Of a stretch of 64,000 bases of DNA, positions 50,186 to 60,439 are shown piece by piece. The notes beneath the pieces were generated by a model. That model was given only the letters and a program-made list of their open reading frames with translations. It was not told the origin of the DNA and ran no database searches. Within the stretch, counting starts at the first letter, position 1; every line of letters starts with the position of its first letter. This DNA is from Pseudoxanthomonas indica. GTDB taxonomy: Bacteria > Pseudomonadota > Gammaproteobacteria > Xanthomonadales > Xanthomonadaceae. The stretch is from positions 248,001 to 312,000 of the forward strand of contig NZ_FUZV01000002.1 in the NCBI RefSeq assembly GCF_900167565.1, given 5' to 3'. The translations under genes were made by a program, and so were the position numbers.

Positions 50186-51658
50186 TCAGCCGACGCGATC
50201 CAGCAACCACTGCGTCAGCAGACCCACCGGCCGGCCCGTGGCCATGCCGCGCTTGCCTTCGTCGTTGGCCACGCCGGCAATGTCCAGATGCGCCCAGCGC
50301 TGGCCTTCGGTGAAGCGCGCCAGGAAGCAGCCCGCGGTGATTGCACCGGCCCAACGGCCACCGATGTTGTAGACGTCGGCAAAGGTCGAGTCGAGCTGGG
50401 TCTGGTATTCGTCCCACAGCGGCAGGCGCCAGGCGCGATCGAATACGGTTTCACCCGCGGCCAGCAGTTCGTTGGACAGATCGTCGTGCTTGCTCATCAG
50501 GCCGGTGGCGTAGCGGCCCAGGGCCACCACACACGCGCCGGTCAGGGTGGCGGCATTGACCAGGGCCTGCGGCTCGAAACGCTGCGCATAGGTCAGTGCA
50601 TCGCACAGGATCAGGCGGCCTTCGGCATCGGTGTTGCCCACTTCAATGGTCTTGCCGGACATGCTGGTGATGACATCGGACGGGCGATAGGCATTGCCGT
50701 CGATCGCGTTTTCCACCGCCGGCACGATCACCACCAGGTTGATCGGCAGCTGCATCTTCACCGCTGCCACGTAGGCGCCGATCACGCTGCCGGCGCCGAG
50801 CATGTCGTACTTCATTTCCTCGATGCCGCCCTGCGTCTTCAAGTTGACGCCGCCGGTATCGAAGGTGATGCCCTTGCCGACCAGCACGAACGGCTTGGCG
50901 TCGCCGCCGTTGTTCCACTTCAGCACGACCATGTACGGGCGATTGGCCGAACCGCGCGCGACCGCCAGCAGCGACCCCATGCCCAGGGTTTCCATCTGCG
51001 CTTCGTCGAGGACTTCGCACTCGGCGCCTGCGTGGTCGGCGGCAATCTTGCGGCCCTGCTCGGCGAGATAGGCGGGGTTGCAGATGTTGGGCGGCAGGTT
51101 GCCCAGTTCGCGGGTGACCTGCACGCCGGCCGCAATCGCGATGCCATGCGCCAGTGCCTGCGCGTCGTTGCCGCTGATCGCGAATCCGGTCAGGCCGGCT
51201 TCGTCGTTCTTCTTCTTGCCCAGCGTGGCGGTGTACCGGTAGCAGGCATGGTCGGCGGCGATCACCGCCTGGCGAATCTTCCAGGCATCGTCACGCTCCT
51301 TCACTTCCACTTCGGTCAAGGTGAAGAGCGCGTTGGCGGTCGGGCCGGTCTTCAACGTGCGCGCCGCATCGCCGATCGCCTTGAGATACTGCGGCACGCC
51401 GAACTTGGCCGGCTCGCCCAGTCCCACCACCAGCACGCGCGGCGCGGTGACGCCGGCCAGATCGTGCAACATGGCGGTCTTGCCGGTCTTGCCGCTGACG
51501 TCGCCACGTGCCACCAGGGCGGCCAGGCGACCTGCGCTGGCGCCGTCAATGGCTTGCGCGGCGGCGGTCAGGGTCTTGTCGGCGTAGACGCCGACGACGA
51601 CGCAGTCGACCATGGCGTGGGCCGGGGCTTCCTGGTTCAGGGTGAATTCGAGGGTCAT
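50186..51658 (-). CDS. pepA: Leucyl aminopeptidase (PepA family)
   Basis: A 490-residue M17 metallo-aminopeptidase. The catalytic signature [10 protein letters not shown] is present, together with [11 protein letters not shown] (metal-binding Lys/Asp) and the active-site MKYDMLGAG region. In E. coli PepA also binds DNA as a XerCD accessory and transcription regulator; whether that applies here is unknown. An upstream frame extension is unlikely because ATG 51658 begins the conserved N-terminus. It is divergent from lptF. Confidence 0.95.
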   Translation of the reverse strand: MTLEFTLNQEAPAHAMVDCVVVGVYADKTLTAAAQAIDGASAGRLAALVARGDVSGKTGKTAMLHDLAGVTAPRVLVVGLGEPAKFGVPQYLKAIGDAARTLKTGPTANALFTLTEVEVKERDDAWKIRQAVIAADHACYRYTATLGKKKNDEAGLTGFAISGNDAQALAHGIAIAAGVQVTRELGNLPPNICNPAYLAEQGRKIAADHAGAECEVLDEAQMETLGMGSLLAVARGSANRPYMVVLKWNNGGDAKPFVLVGKGITFDTGGVNLKTQGGIEEMKYDMLGAGSVIGAYVAAVKMQLPINLVVIVPAVENAIDGNAYRPSDVITSMSGKTIEVGNTDAEGRLILCDALTYAQRFEPQALVNAATLTGACVVALGRYATGLMSKHDDLSNELLAAGETVFDRAWRLPLWDEYQTQLDSTFADVYNIGGRWAGAITAGCFLARFTEGQRWAHLDIAGVANDEGKRGMATGRPVGLLTQWLLDRVG

Positions 51659-51788
51659 TGAGGAGATTCCGTGGACAGTTCCGTACAATCGCGCGTTCCG
51701 TCGGAGAGGGGACCGACCCGGGCGCAAGCCCGACAGGCCCCGCGCGGCGAACACCAGCGAACGAACCCCGGATTGTAAGACAAGCACG
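51659..51788. promoter_or_regulatory. Divergent promoter region, pepA / lptF
   Basis: A 130-bp gap between pepA and lptF, an arrangement shared with E. coli. TACAAT at 51684-51689 is a possible -10 for lptF, leaving a leader of about 90 bases. Confidence 0.4.
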
Positions 51789-52868
51789 ATGGCGAAGCTG
51801 GACCGCTACCTCTTCCGCGAATTCACCCAGAGCTTCCTGGCGACCCTGATCATCCTGTTGATGGTCAGTGTGGGCGGGGTGATGGCCGACATCCTCGGCC
51901 GGGTCGCCGACGGCAAGGTGCCGGCGCGCCTGCTGCTCTCCCAGTTGGGCCTGCAGTTCCTGGGCTATCTGCCCTACATCCTGCCGCTGGCCCTGATGTT
52001 GGGCCTGCTGCTGGCGTTCTCGCGCCTGTACCGGGACTCGGAAATGGCGGTGCTGACCGGCACCGGTGTGGGTCCGCGCCGGCTGTTGCGGCCGCTGCTG
52101 TCACTGGTGCTGCCGGTGGTGCTGGCCGTGGCCACCTGTTCGCTGTGGCTGGGCCCCTGGGCCATCCGCACCAGCCAGACCATGCTGGACCAGGCCAACC
52201 GCAGCCTGGTGGTGGCCGGGCTGGAAGCCGGCAAGTTCACCGTCCTGTCCAATGGCACGGTGGTCTATATCAGCGCCCTCTCGGCCGACGGCACCAGCCT
52301 CAAGCGGATTTTCATGCACCGGCAGAAGGACGATCGGTTGGACGTGGTCACCGCCCAGGACGGGCAGATGTTCTTCGAAGGCGAGCGCAAGCGTTACCTG
52401 CGCCTGAGCGACGGGTTCCGGGTCGAAGGCCCGGCCGGCAGCGGTCTGGATTACCGCTTGATGCGCTATGCCAGCAACGAAGCCGCGCTGCCGGATCGCG
52501 GTGACACCCTGGACAAGGACGATCCGGAAGTGTTGTCCACGCCCGCGCTCTTGACCGATCCGCGCCCCGGCGCCACCGCCCAGTTGCATGCCCGGCTCAC
52601 CCCGCCGCTGCTGGCGCTGGCCTTCGCCCTGTTGACCTTGCCGCTGTCGCGCAGTTCGCCGCGGCAGACGCGCTATGGGCGAATCATGGTGGGTTTCCTG
52701 GCGTATCTGGTCGGGATCAGCCTGATGTTCAACGGTACCCAGGCCCTCACCGACGGCAAGCTGCCCGGCGTGGTGGGCCTGTGGTGGTTGACCCTGCCGA
52801 TGCTGGCCCTGGCGATTTGGCTGTATCTGCGCGATGGCACGCTGGGCCGGGCCAAGGTGCGCGCATGA
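51789..52868 (+). CDS. lptF: LPS-transport permease LptF
   Basis: A 359-residue inner-membrane component of the LptB2FGC extractor that lifts LPS from the inner membrane. The N-terminal helix and coupling region ([23 protein letters not shown]), the [18 protein letters not shown] motif and the C-terminal helices are present around a periplasmic beta-jellyroll. Upstream in-frame codons precede the membrane start and are not coding. It is coupled to lptG by a 4-bp overlap (ATGA). Confidence 0.95.
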   Translation: MAKLDRYLFREFTQSFLATLIILLMVSVGGVMADILGRVADGKVPARLLLSQLGLQFLGYLPYILPLALMLGLLLAFSRLYRDSEMAVLTGTGVGPRRLLRPLLSLVLPVVLAVATCSLWLGPWAIRTSQTMLDQANRSLVVAGLEAGKFTVLSNGTVVYISALSADGTSLKRIFMHRQKDDRLDVVTAQDGQMFFEGERKRYLRLSDGFRVEGPAGSGLDYRLMRYASNEAALPDRGDTLDKDDPEVLSTPALLTDPRPGATAQLHARLTPPLLALAFALLTLPLSRSSPRQTRYGRIMVGFLAYLVGISLMFNGTQALTDGKLPGVVGLWWLTLPMLALAIWLYLRDGTLGRAKVRA

Positions 52869-53965
52869 AGCTGGTCCCCAACATCCACGATCTGTACATC
52901 GGCCGGGTCGTGCTGGCCACGGTGCTGCTGACCTGGGCAGTGCTGGTGGGTCTGGACATGGTGATGGCGCTGTCCAACGAAGTGGGCGACATCGGCAAGG
53001 GCAACTACACCTTCGGCCACGCGGTGGCCTGGTTGTTCTACACCGTACCGCGTCGGGCCTACACGATGTTCCCGACCGCCGCGGTGATCGGTTCGCTGAT
53101 GGGACTGGGCCAACTGGCCGCCAGCTCGGAACTGACCGCCCTGCGCGCGCTGGGCCTGTCGCGCCGTCGCCTGAGCATCTCGGTGGCGGCTGCACTGGCC
53201 TTGCTGACTGGTCTGATGGTGTTCAGTGGCGAAACCCTGGGCCCCTGGGGCCAGCGTCAGGCTGACGTGCTGAAGAACAGCGCACGCAGTGGTGACGTGG
53301 CGGTGGATCGCTACTCCGGGCTGTGGGCGCGCGAAGGCAATACCTTCATGTACGCCCAGGGCGGCGAGGAAATGGAAGACAAGGGCCGCAGCTGGCTGCA
53401 ACTGCGGGATGTGCGCCTGTACGAACTGGCCGCGGATGGTCGCCTGGCGTCGATCGCGCATGCGGCCACCGCCGATCACCAGGAAGGCTTCTGGTTGCTC
53501 AAGAACGTGCGCCGCACCACCTTCCATGAGCGTTCCGTCAGCCAGGTGGTGTCGCTGGGCGAGCGCTGGGAATCCAAGCTGGATGCGGCGGTGCTGTCGT
53601 CGGGCCTGACCAAAGCGCGCAACATGCCGACCCGCGAACTCAGCCAGAACATCGACTACCGCAAGCGCAATGGCCTGGATGCGCGCGAGTACGAAGACCT
53701 GTACTGGAGCCGCTGGTTCTTCCCGCTCAATGTGTTGGCTCTGTGCCTGGCGGCCATTCCGTTCGCCTTCGGCAGCCTGCGCAGCGGCGGCATGGGCAAG
53801 CGCCTGTTCCTGGGCATCGTGTTCGCGGTCAGCTTCTGGGCGCTGCAGTTGCAGTTCGTCCGCCTGGCCAGCGCGTTCCATCTCGACTTCCGTCTGGCCT
53901 ATGCGATGCCACCGATCCTCTTGCTGGCGGTCTCCGCCCTGATGTTCCGGCGCCGCAGTACCTAG
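52865..53965 (+). CDS. lptG: LPS-transport permease LptG
   Basis: A 366-residue partner of LptF with the same layout: first helix near IGRVVLATVLLTWAVLVG, motif LMGLGQLAASSELTALRALGLS, a central jellyroll and C-terminal helices (NVLALCLAAIPFAFGSLRSGGMGKRLFLGI). Its stop TAG overlaps the convergent RDD-gene stop in the palindrome CTAG (53962-53965). Confidence 0.95.
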   Translation: MKLVPNIHDLYIGRVVLATVLLTWAVLVGLDMVMALSNEVGDIGKGNYTFGHAVAWLFYTVPRRAYTMFPTAAVIGSLMGLGQLAASSELTALRALGLSRRRLSISVAAALALLTGLMVFSGETLGPWGQRQADVLKNSARSGDVAVDRYSGLWAREGNTFMYAQGGEEMEDKGRSWLQLRDVRLYELAADGRLASIAHAATADHQEGFWLLKNVRRTTFHERSVSQVVSLGERWESKLDAAVLSSGLTKARNMPTRELSQNIDYRKRNGLDAREYEDLYWSRWFFPLNVLALCLAAIPFAFGSLRSGGMGKRLFLGIVFAVSFWALQLQFVRLASAFHLDFRLAYAMPPILLLAVSALMFRRRST

Positions 53966-54444
53966 CGGCGGGCGCGCTTGGGTTCGCGGATCAGGCGGGT
54001 GCCGCTGGCGCGGTCATGCCAGGTCAGATGTTGCCGGTCGATCCAGGCCCACCAGAAGCCCAGCCCACCGGCGAGCAACGACACGGTCGCTACGGCATAG
54101 CGCAGCCACAACGCGCGCCAGCCGGGCTGGCTGCCTTCCACGCCGACCACCCGCGTGCGCCACGGACGCATGCCCAGGGTCTGTCCGCCGCGGCGCCAGC
54201 TGGCCGTGGCGTAGACACCCGTCACCGCCCAGCACACCAGCCACAAGAGAATCTGCAGCGGGCTGAACGGAGCGATGTTCTCGCGGGCGGCGTGATGACC
54301 CAGGAAGGTATAGGCGACGGTGAACAGCGCCGAGATCAGCAGCCAAAGCGCAATTACCGGCAGCGCGTCGTAAACCATGCCGAACAGGCGCCAGAACACC
54401 AGCGCGCGCGGCTTTTGCGGGGAAGAATCGAGGGTGTCGTCCAT
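53962..54444 (-). CDS. RDD-family membrane protein
   Basis: A 160-residue membrane protein with about three hydrophobic segments and the RDD pattern (FWRLFGMVYDALPVIALWLLI; GQTLGMRPWRTRVV). Its role is unknown; RDD proteins are sometimes linked to transport. ATG 54444 is chosen because upstream residues are Arg/Ala-rich and not family-like. The stop is shared with lptG on the opposite strand. Confidence 0.85.
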   Translation of the reverse strand: MDDTLDSSPQKPRALVFWRLFGMVYDALPVIALWLLISALFTVAYTFLGHHAARENIAPFSPLQILLWLVCWAVTGVYATASWRRGGQTLGMRPWRTRVVGVEGSQPGWRALWLRYAVATVSLLAGGLGFWWAWIDRQHLTWHDRASGTRLIREPKRARR

Positions 54445-54516
54445 CGCGAAAGGATAACGCGAGCGCCCGCCGGGCTCGCGTCCCCACTTTCGCAAGACGC
54501 CGGCTAAAGTGGCGGC
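54445..54516. promoter_or_regulatory. Divergent promoter region, RDD / xerD
   Basis: A 72-bp gap. TAAAGT at 54505-54510 ends six bases before the xerD ATG, so if it is a -10 the transcript would be almost leaderless. Confidence 0.3.
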
Positions 54517-55470
54517 ATGAGTTCCAGCACGCCCGCCGAACGCCGCCAGGCCATCCTGGCCTTGCCGCCTGTCCCCGACGCCGACGCGGTGGCGATTGCC
54601 GCTTTCCTGGATGCGATCTGGGCCGAGAGCGGCCTGGCACGCCCCTCGCTGGACAGCTACCGGCGCGACCTCGAAGGCTATGCACGTTGGCGCAACGGCA
54701 AAGGCGGCGGCCTGCCGGCTGCCGATCGTGCCAGCCTGTTCGATTACCTGGCCTGGCGCACCCGCGAGGGCTACTCGCCACGCAGCAATGCGCGGCTGCT
54801 CTCGTCGCTGCGCGCGTTCTTCGCACATCGACTGCGACGTGGGGATCGTCCCGACGATCCCACCGCGCTGCTGGATCCACCCAAGTTGCCGCGGCCGCTG
54901 CCCAAGGCGCTGGCCGAATCGCAGATTGAAGCGCTACTGGCGGCGCCGGCGCTGGACGACCCGCTGGGCATCCGTGATCGCGCGATGCTGGAACTGATGT
55001 ATGCCGCCGGCCTGCGCGTGAGCGAACTGGTCAACGTGCCCGCCAATGCCGTCAACCTGCGCCAGGGCGTGATCCGGGTGACCGGCAAGGGCAGCAAGGA
55101 TCGGTTGGTGCCGCTGGGCGAGGAATCGCAGCACTGGATCGAACGCTACCTGGCGCAGTCACGCCCGGCGCTGGCCGGCAAGCGCAGCCTGGCGCCGCTG
55201 TTCCTGACTCCCAATGGCGAGGCGCCCACGCGGCAGCAGTTCTGGGCGCTGGTCAAGCGCTATGCGGTGTTGGCCGGAATCGATCCGGCCAAGATCAGCC
55301 CGCACGGACTGCGCCACAGTTTCGCCACCCACCTGCTCAACCACGGCGCTGATTTGCGCGCGCTGCAGCTGCTGTTGGGCCACAGTTCGCTGTCGACCAC
55401 GCAGATCTACACACTGGTGGCGCGCGAGCACCTGAAATCGCTGCACGCCCGCCATCATCCCCGCGCCTGA
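54517..55470 (+). CDS. xerD: Site-specific tyrosine recombinase XerD
   Basis: A 317-residue recombinase that resolves chromosome dimers with XerC at dif. It has a SAM-like N-terminal core-binding domain (to about 115) and a catalytic domain with R167 (AGLRVSELV), K191 ([11 protein letters not shown]), H263 and R266 ([10 protein letters not shown]), H289 (LGHSSLS) and the nucleophile Y298. The position directly before dsbC matches the E. coli xerD-dsbC order and argues for XerD rather than XerC or an integron integrase. Confidence 0.93.
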   Translation: MSSSTPAERRQAILALPPVPDADAVAIAAFLDAIWAESGLARPSLDSYRRDLEGYARWRNGKGGGLPAADRASLFDYLAWRTREGYSPRSNARLLSSLRAFFAHRLRRGDRPDDPTALLDPPKLPRPLPKALAESQIEALLAAPALDDPLGIRDRAMLELMYAAGLRVSELVNVPANAVNLRQGVIRVTGKGSKDRLVPLGEESQHWIERYLAQSRPALAGKRSLAPLFLTPNGEAPTRQQFWALVKRYAVLAGIDPAKISPHGLRHSFATHLLNHGADLRALQLLLGHSSLSTTQIYTLVAREHLKSLHARHHPRA

Positions 55471-55548
55471 GCCACCACCGGGATTCAGCGGCGCCGAAGG
55501 GCGCTGTGCGAGAATGCCGCGCATGTCTTCCGCCCCCCAGGAATCCTG

Positions 55549-56346
55549 ATGAAGCGTCTTCTTGCCACCGCCCTGCTGGGTGCGCTCAGCCTGACCGCCT
55601 GCGCGCAAGCGCCGCAGTCACAGGCCGCGCAGACCCAGGGGCAGGCCAAGGCGCCCGCCAACAGCAGCGCGGCCGACGCGAAGGTGCGCGCCGCACTGAG
55701 CAAGCTCAATCCCGACGTCAGCGTGGAGTACATCGGCGTGGCGCCGCTGCCGGGCTTCCGCGAAGTGATCGCCGGTGGCCAGCTGGTCTACATCAGCGAC
55801 GACGGCCGCTACCTGGTACAGGGCGCGGTGGTGGACCTGCAGCGCGAGAACCGCGACCTGATGCGCGACAGCGCGGCGTTGGCGAAATTCCGCCAGAAGC
55901 TGATCGACACCGTGCCGGTCAGCGATCGCATCGTGTTCGCCCCGCCCAATCCCAAGTACACCGTCACGGTGTTCACCGACATCGAATGCGGCTACTGCCG
56001 CAAGCTGCACAGCGAAATCGCCGAGCTCAATCGGCAGGGCATCGCGGTCCAGTACATGGCATTCCCGCGCATGGGCCTGGGCAGCAAGGACCACCAGGAC
56101 ATGATCTCGGTCTGGTGCGCCAGCGATCGCCGGCGCGCCCTGACCAACGCCAAGGGCGGTGGCTCCATCGAGCGCCGCGACTGCAAGAACCCGGTCTCGA
56201 TGGAATACAACATCGGCCAGCGCATCGGCGTGGACGGCACCCCGGCCATCTTCACCGCCGACGGCACCCAGCTGGGCGGCTACCTGCCGCCGGGCAACCT
56301 GCGGCTGGCCCTGGACCAGTGGGCCGAAGGCAAGGGCGGCCAGTAA
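55549..56346 (+). CDS. dsbC: Thiol:disulfide isomerase DsbC, probable lipoprotein
   Basis: A 265-residue periplasmic disulfide isomerase. The active-site CGYC is at C147-C150 (IECGYCRKLH) and the cis-Pro loop is GTPAIF. The second disulfide region (WCASDRRRA... DCKNP) is present. The signal MKRLLATALLGALSLTACAQ ends in a lipobox-like LTAC with Cys 18 and Ala at +2. An Ala/Gln linker of about 25 residues follows before the dimerisation domain. This suggests outer-membrane anchoring rather than a soluble protein as in E. coli. It is 78 bp after xerD. Confidence 0.93.
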   Translation: MKRLLATALLGALSLTACAQAPQSQAAQTQGQAKAPANSSAADAKVRAALSKLNPDVSVEYIGVAPLPGFREVIAGGQLVYISDDGRYLVQGAVVDLQRENRDLMRDSAALAKFRQKLIDTVPVSDRIVFAPPNPKYTVTVFTDIECGYCRKLHSEIAELNRQGIAVQYMAFPRMGLGSKDHQDMISVWCASDRRRALTNAKGGGSIERRDCKNPVSMEYNIGQRIGVDGTPAIFTADGTQLGGYLPPGNLRLALDQWAEGKGGQ

Positions 56347-56371
56347 GCGGGAACCGGAGCCCCGGCTCACG

Positions 56372-56377
56372 TACAAT
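56372..56377 (+). promoter_or_regulatory. Possible -10 (TACAAT) for purL
   Basis: TACAAT lies 42 bases before the purL ATG. No strong -35 or ribosome site is evident. Confidence 0.25.
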
Positions 56378-56418
56378 GGCGAGCCCCGTCCCGACGGCAC
56401 GCTCCCACGGTTCCGGAC

Positions 56419-59400
56419 ATGATCGTCCTTGAAGGCCAACCGGCCTTGTCGCAATTCCGCCGCGCGCGGCTTGAAAGCAAGCTCCAGTCCCTGGCTCCCG
56501 ACGTCCGCATCCGCGGCGCCTGGCATGTCTACTTCATCGATGCCGAAGGGTCCGACCTGGACCTGGCCACGCTGGGACGCATCCTGCAGGCCAGCGGGCA
56601 GGCCGAGGGGCTGGCGCCGGGAGCGCAGTCGCGCTTCGTGGTGCCCCGCCTGGGCACCTTGTCGCCCTGGGCCAGCAAGGCCACCGAGTTGCTGCGCGGC
56701 GCCGGCCTGAAGCTGCGCCGGGTCGAACGCGGCCTGCGCATCGACCTGGAAAACTGGCGCGACGACGCCCGCGAGCTGGCGCGCGCCCTGCACGATCCGA
56801 TGACCCAGTCGCTGCTGGCCAGCCGCGAGCAGGCCGCTGCCTTGTTCAGCGCCCCGGCGCGCGGCGAACTGGAACGCATCGCCCTGGCCGATCTGGAAGC
56901 GGCCAACAGCCGCCTGGGCCTGGCCCTGGCGCAGGACGAAATCGACTACCTGCGGGATCGCTTCGGCGAACTGGGACGCGACCCATCCGACGTCGAACTG
57001 ATGATGTTCGCCCAGGCCAATTCCGAGCACTGCCGGCACAAGATCTTCAACGCCTCCTGGACCATCGACGGCAAGGAGATGCTGCACAACGGCGGCCAGC
57101 AGTCGCTGTTCCGCATGATCAAGCACACCCACCAGCAGACCCCGCAGTACACGCTGTCGGCATACAGCGACAACGCCGCGGTGGTGGAAGGCTATCCGGG
57201 CGCGCGGTTCCGCCCCGATACCGGCGGTCATTACCGCAGCGAAGCGGTGCTGGATTCGGCGTTCTGCATCAAGGTCGAAACGCACAACCATCCCACCGCG
57301 ATTGCGCCCTTTCCCGGCGCCAGCACCGGCGCCGGCGGCGAGATCCGCGACGAAGGCGCGACCGGCCGTGGCGGCAAGCCCAAGGCCGGCCTGACCGGCT
57401 TCAGCGTCTCGCACCTGCGCATCCCGACCTTGCCGCAGCCGTGGGAAGCCGCGCGCGCGCTCAACCCGCGGATGGCGCCGGCGCTGGAAATCATGCTCGA
57501 CGGCCCGCTCGGCGGCGCTGCGTTCAACAACGAATTCGGTCGTCCCAACCTGCTGGGCTATTTCCGCAGCTTCGAGTTGTCGCAGGGCGATGCGCTGGCG
57601 CGCGCCTACGACAAGCCGATCATGCTGGCCGGTGGCCTGGGCGCCATCGATCGCGTGCAGGTGGAAAAGAAGACCCTGTCGCCCGGCGATGCGGTGATCG
57701 TGCTCGGTGGTCCGGCCATGTTGATTGGCCTGGGCGGCGGTGCGGCCAGTTCGGTGGCCTCCGGCGAAAGCGCCGAGGAGCTGGATTTCGCCAGCGTGCA
57801 GCGCGACAACCCGGAGATGGAGCGGCGCTGCCAGGAAGTCATCGATCGCTGCGTCGGCCTGGGTCTGGACAATCCGATCCTCTGGTTCCATGACGTCGGC
57901 GCCGGTGGCCTGTCCAATGCCATTCCGGAATTGCTGCACGACTCCGGCGTGGGTGGCGTGATCGATCTGGGCAAGGTGCCCAGTGACGATCCCTCGCTCT
58001 CGCCGATGCAGTTGTGGTGCAACGAATCGCAGGAACGCTACGTGCTCGGCGTGCCGCAATCGCGGTTGGCGGAGTTTGCCGCGATCTGCGAGCGCGAGCG
58101 CTGCCCGTTCGCCGCCGTGGGCGTGGCCACCGCCGAAGAACGGCTGGTGGTGGGCTACGGCGCCACGGTCGATGCTGACCTGACGCGCGACTACCCGATC
58201 AACCTGCCGATGGACGTGCTGTTCGGCAAGCCGCCCAAGATGCATCGCGACACCCGTCATCCGCCCGCCGCGCCGTGGCCGGCGATCGACACGCGCGCGC
58301 TGGATCTGCATGAAGCCGGCCTGCGCGTGCTCGCGCATCCGACCGTGGCGTCCAAGCAGTTCCTGATCACCATCGGCGATCGCAGCGTCGGCGGCTTGAC
58401 CGCGCGCGAACAGCTGGTCGGCCCCTGGCAGATGCCGGTGGCCGATTGCGCGATCACCCTGACCGATTACGAACGCTTCAACGGCGAAGCCATGTCCATT
58501 GGCGAACGCACGCCGCTGGCCTTGCTGGATGCCGCCGCGTCGGCACGCATGGCGGTGGGCGAGGCGATCACCAATCTGTGCGCCGCACCGGTGGAATCGC
58601 TGGACCGCATCAAGCTGTCGGCCAACTGGATGGCCGCCGCCGGCCATAATGGCGAAGACGCGTTGTTGTTCGACGCGGTCAAGGCCGTGGGCATGGAACT
58701 GTGCCCGGAACTGGAGATCAGCATTCCGGTCGGCAAGGACTCGCTGTCCATGCAGGCGCAGTGGTCGTCGGAAGCGGGCGCGCAGAAGTCGGTGTCGCCG
58801 GTGTCGCTGGTGATCTCCGCGTTTGCGCCGGTCACCGACGTGCGCCAGCAGCTGACGCCACTGCTGCAACGCGATGAAGCCAGCGACCTGTGGCTGATCG
58901 GCCTGGGCGCGGGCAAGAAGCGCCTGGGCGGTTCGGTGCTGGTGCAGGTCTATCCGGACGCACGCCTGGACAGCACGCTGCCGGCTTTTGCCGGCGACGA
59001 TCAGGACGGCGTGCCGGATCTGGACGACCCGCAGCGCCTGCGCGATTTCTTCGCACTGATTCGTGATGCGCGCGAAGCCGGCCTGCTGCTGGCCTACCAC
59101 GACCGCAGCGACGGCGGCGCGTTCGCCACCTTGAGCGAGATGGCCTTTACCTCTCATCTCGGCCTGGACATCAACCTGGATGGCTGGGGCGATGATCCCT
59201 TCCGCACGCTGTTCGCCGAAGAACTGGGCGCGGTGGTGCAGGTGGCCGATGAAGACCGTGCCGCATTCGCCGATCTGGTCGAACGCCACGCGCTGACCGA
59301 ATGTGCGCAACGCATCGCCCGGCCCACCACCGCCCCGATGATTCGCGTGCAGCAGGAGGGCGAGTTGCTGTCGGAGTGGCGCTGGGAAGCCTTGTTCGAT

Positions 59401-60327
59401 GCCTGGTGGTCGGTCAGCCACGCCATGCAGAAGCTGCGCGACAACCCGGAAAGCGCCGATCAGGAACGCGAGACCGCGCGCCAGTTCAACGCGCCGGGAT
59501 TGAAGCCCAAGTTGAGCTTTGATGCCGGCGACGACATCGCCGCGCCCTTCATCGCCAAGGGCGCACGGCCGAAGGTGGCGATCCTGCGCGAGCAGGGCGT
59601 CAATGGCCAGATTGAAATGGCCTCGGCGTTCACCCGCGCCGGTTTCGATGCCTTCGATGTGCACATGAGCGATCTGATCGCCGGTCGCGTGACGCTGGAT
59701 GGCTTCAGCGGCTTCGCGGCGTGCGGTGGTTTCAGCTACGGCGACGTGCTGGGCGCCGGTCGTGGCTGGGCCACCTCCGTGCTCGAACGCAGCGCGCTGC
59801 GTGACGCGTTTGCCACGTTCTTCGCCCGCAACGACACCTTCTCGCTGGGCGTGTGCAATGGCTGCCAGATGCTCAGCCAGCTCAAGGACATCATTCCCGG
59901 CGCCGAGCATTGGCCGCGTTTCCTGCGCAATCGTAGCGAACAGTTCGAAGCCCGCACCGCACTGCTGGAAGTGCTGGAATCGCCCTCGGTGTTCTTCCGC
60001 GGCATGGCCGGCTCGCGCATTCCGGTGGCGGTGGCGCATGGCGAAGGCCGCGCCGACTTCGATTCCGGCGTGGATCCGGCGGCGGCGCGGATTGCCCTGC
60101 GCTATATCGATGGCGAAGGCCACGTGGCCGAGCACTATCCGACCAATCCCAACGGCTCGCCCGACGGCATCACCGGCCTGACCAGCAACGACGGTCGCGC
60201 CACCATCTTGATGCCGCACCCCGAGCGCACCCCGCGCCGGGTCAACCACAGCTGGGCGCCGGCCGACTGGCCGGAAGACTCGCCGTGGCTGCGCATGTTC
60301 CGCAACGCGCGCGTCTGGGTGGGATGA
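56419..60327 (+). CDS. purL: Phosphoribosylformylglycinamidine synthase
   Basis: A 1302-residue single-chain FGAM synthase of the purine pathway, converting FGAR, glutamine and ATP to FGAM. The N-terminal domain is followed by two AIRS-like ATP-binding halves ([59 protein letters not shown]). A C-terminal glutamine amidotransferase has the catalytic C1146 in [10 protein letters not shown] and a closing PHPERTPRR. The length is normal for gammaproteobacterial long PurL. Confidence 0.97.
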   Translation: MIVLEGQPALSQFRRARLESKLQSLAPDVRIRGAWHVYFIDAEGSDLDLATLGRILQASGQAEGLAPGAQSRFVVPRLGTLSPWASKATELLRGAGLKLRRVERGLRIDLENWRDDARELARALHDPMTQSLLASREQAAALFSAPARGELERIALADLEAANSRLGLALAQDEIDYLRDRFGELGRDPSDVELMMFAQANSEHCRHKIFNASWTIDGKEMLHNGGQQSLFRMIKHTHQQTPQYTLSAYSDNAAVVEGYPGARFRPDTGGHYRSEAVLDSAFCIKVETHNHPTAIAPFPGASTGAGGEIRDEGATGRGGKPKAGLTGFSVSHLRIPTLPQPWEAARALNPRMAPALEIMLDGPLGGAAFNNEFGRPNLLGYFRSFELSQGDALARAYDKPIMLAGGLGAIDRVQVEKKTLSPGDAVIVLGGPAMLIGLGGGAASSVASGESAEELDFASVQRDNPEMERRCQEVIDRCVGLGLDNPILWFHDVGAGGLSNAIPELLHDSGVGGVIDLGKVPSDDPSLSPMQLWCNESQERYVLGVPQSRLAEFAAICERERCPFAAVGVATAEERLVVGYGATVDADLTRDYPINLPMDVLFGKPPKMHRDTRHPPAAPWPAIDTRALDLHEAGLRVLAHPTVASKQFLITIGDRSVGGLTAREQLVGPWQMPVADCAITLTDYERFNGEAMSIGERTPLALLDAAASARMAVGEAITNLCAAPVESLDRIKLSANWMAAAGHNGEDALLFDAVKAVGMELCPELEISIPVGKDSLSMQAQWSSEAGAQKSVSPVSLVISAFAPVTDVRQQLTPLLQRDEASDLWLIGLGAGKKRLGGSVLVQVYPDARLDSTLPAFAGDDQDGVPDLDDPQRLRDFFALIRDAREAGLLLAYHDRSDGGAFATLSEMAFTSHLGLDINLDGWGDDPFRTLFAEELGAVVQVADEDRAAFADLVERHALTECAQRIARPTTAPMIRVQQEGELLSEWRWEALFDAWWSVSHAMQKLRDNPESADQERETARQFNAPGLKPKLSFDAGDDIAAPFIAKGARPKVAILREQGVNGQIEMASAFTRAGFDAFDVHMSDLIAGRVTLDGFSGFAACGGFSYGDVLGAGRGWATSVLERSALRDAFATFFARNDTFSLGVCNGCQMLSQLKDIIPGAEHWPRFLRNRSEQFEARTALLEVLESPSVFFRGMAGSRIPVAVAHGEGRADFDSGVDPAAARIALRYIDGEGHVAEHYPTNPNGSPDGITGLTSNDGRATILMPHPERTPRRVNHSWAPADWPEDSPWLRMFRNARVWVG

Positions 60328-60439
60328 CCGCCAGTGCAGCGCCGAACCTGCTCCGTCGCTGCGCTGCAGGCGCTTCGGTACCAGGGTAGGGCGGCTCGCT
60401 GGCCGGTGCTAAAGTCTGCACGTCTTGACGAGGTGCTCG

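Noticed and set aside
54517..55470. Integron or phage integrase
   Set aside because: No attachment-site repeat or cassette is nearby. The xerD-dsbC order and normal XerD motifs explain it.
55618..60249. A 1543-codon open frame on the minus strand opposite purL and dsbC
   Set aside because: It is the frame-mirror of strongly conserved genes, with low-complexity Arg/Gly/His composition. High GC leaves few stops in that frame.
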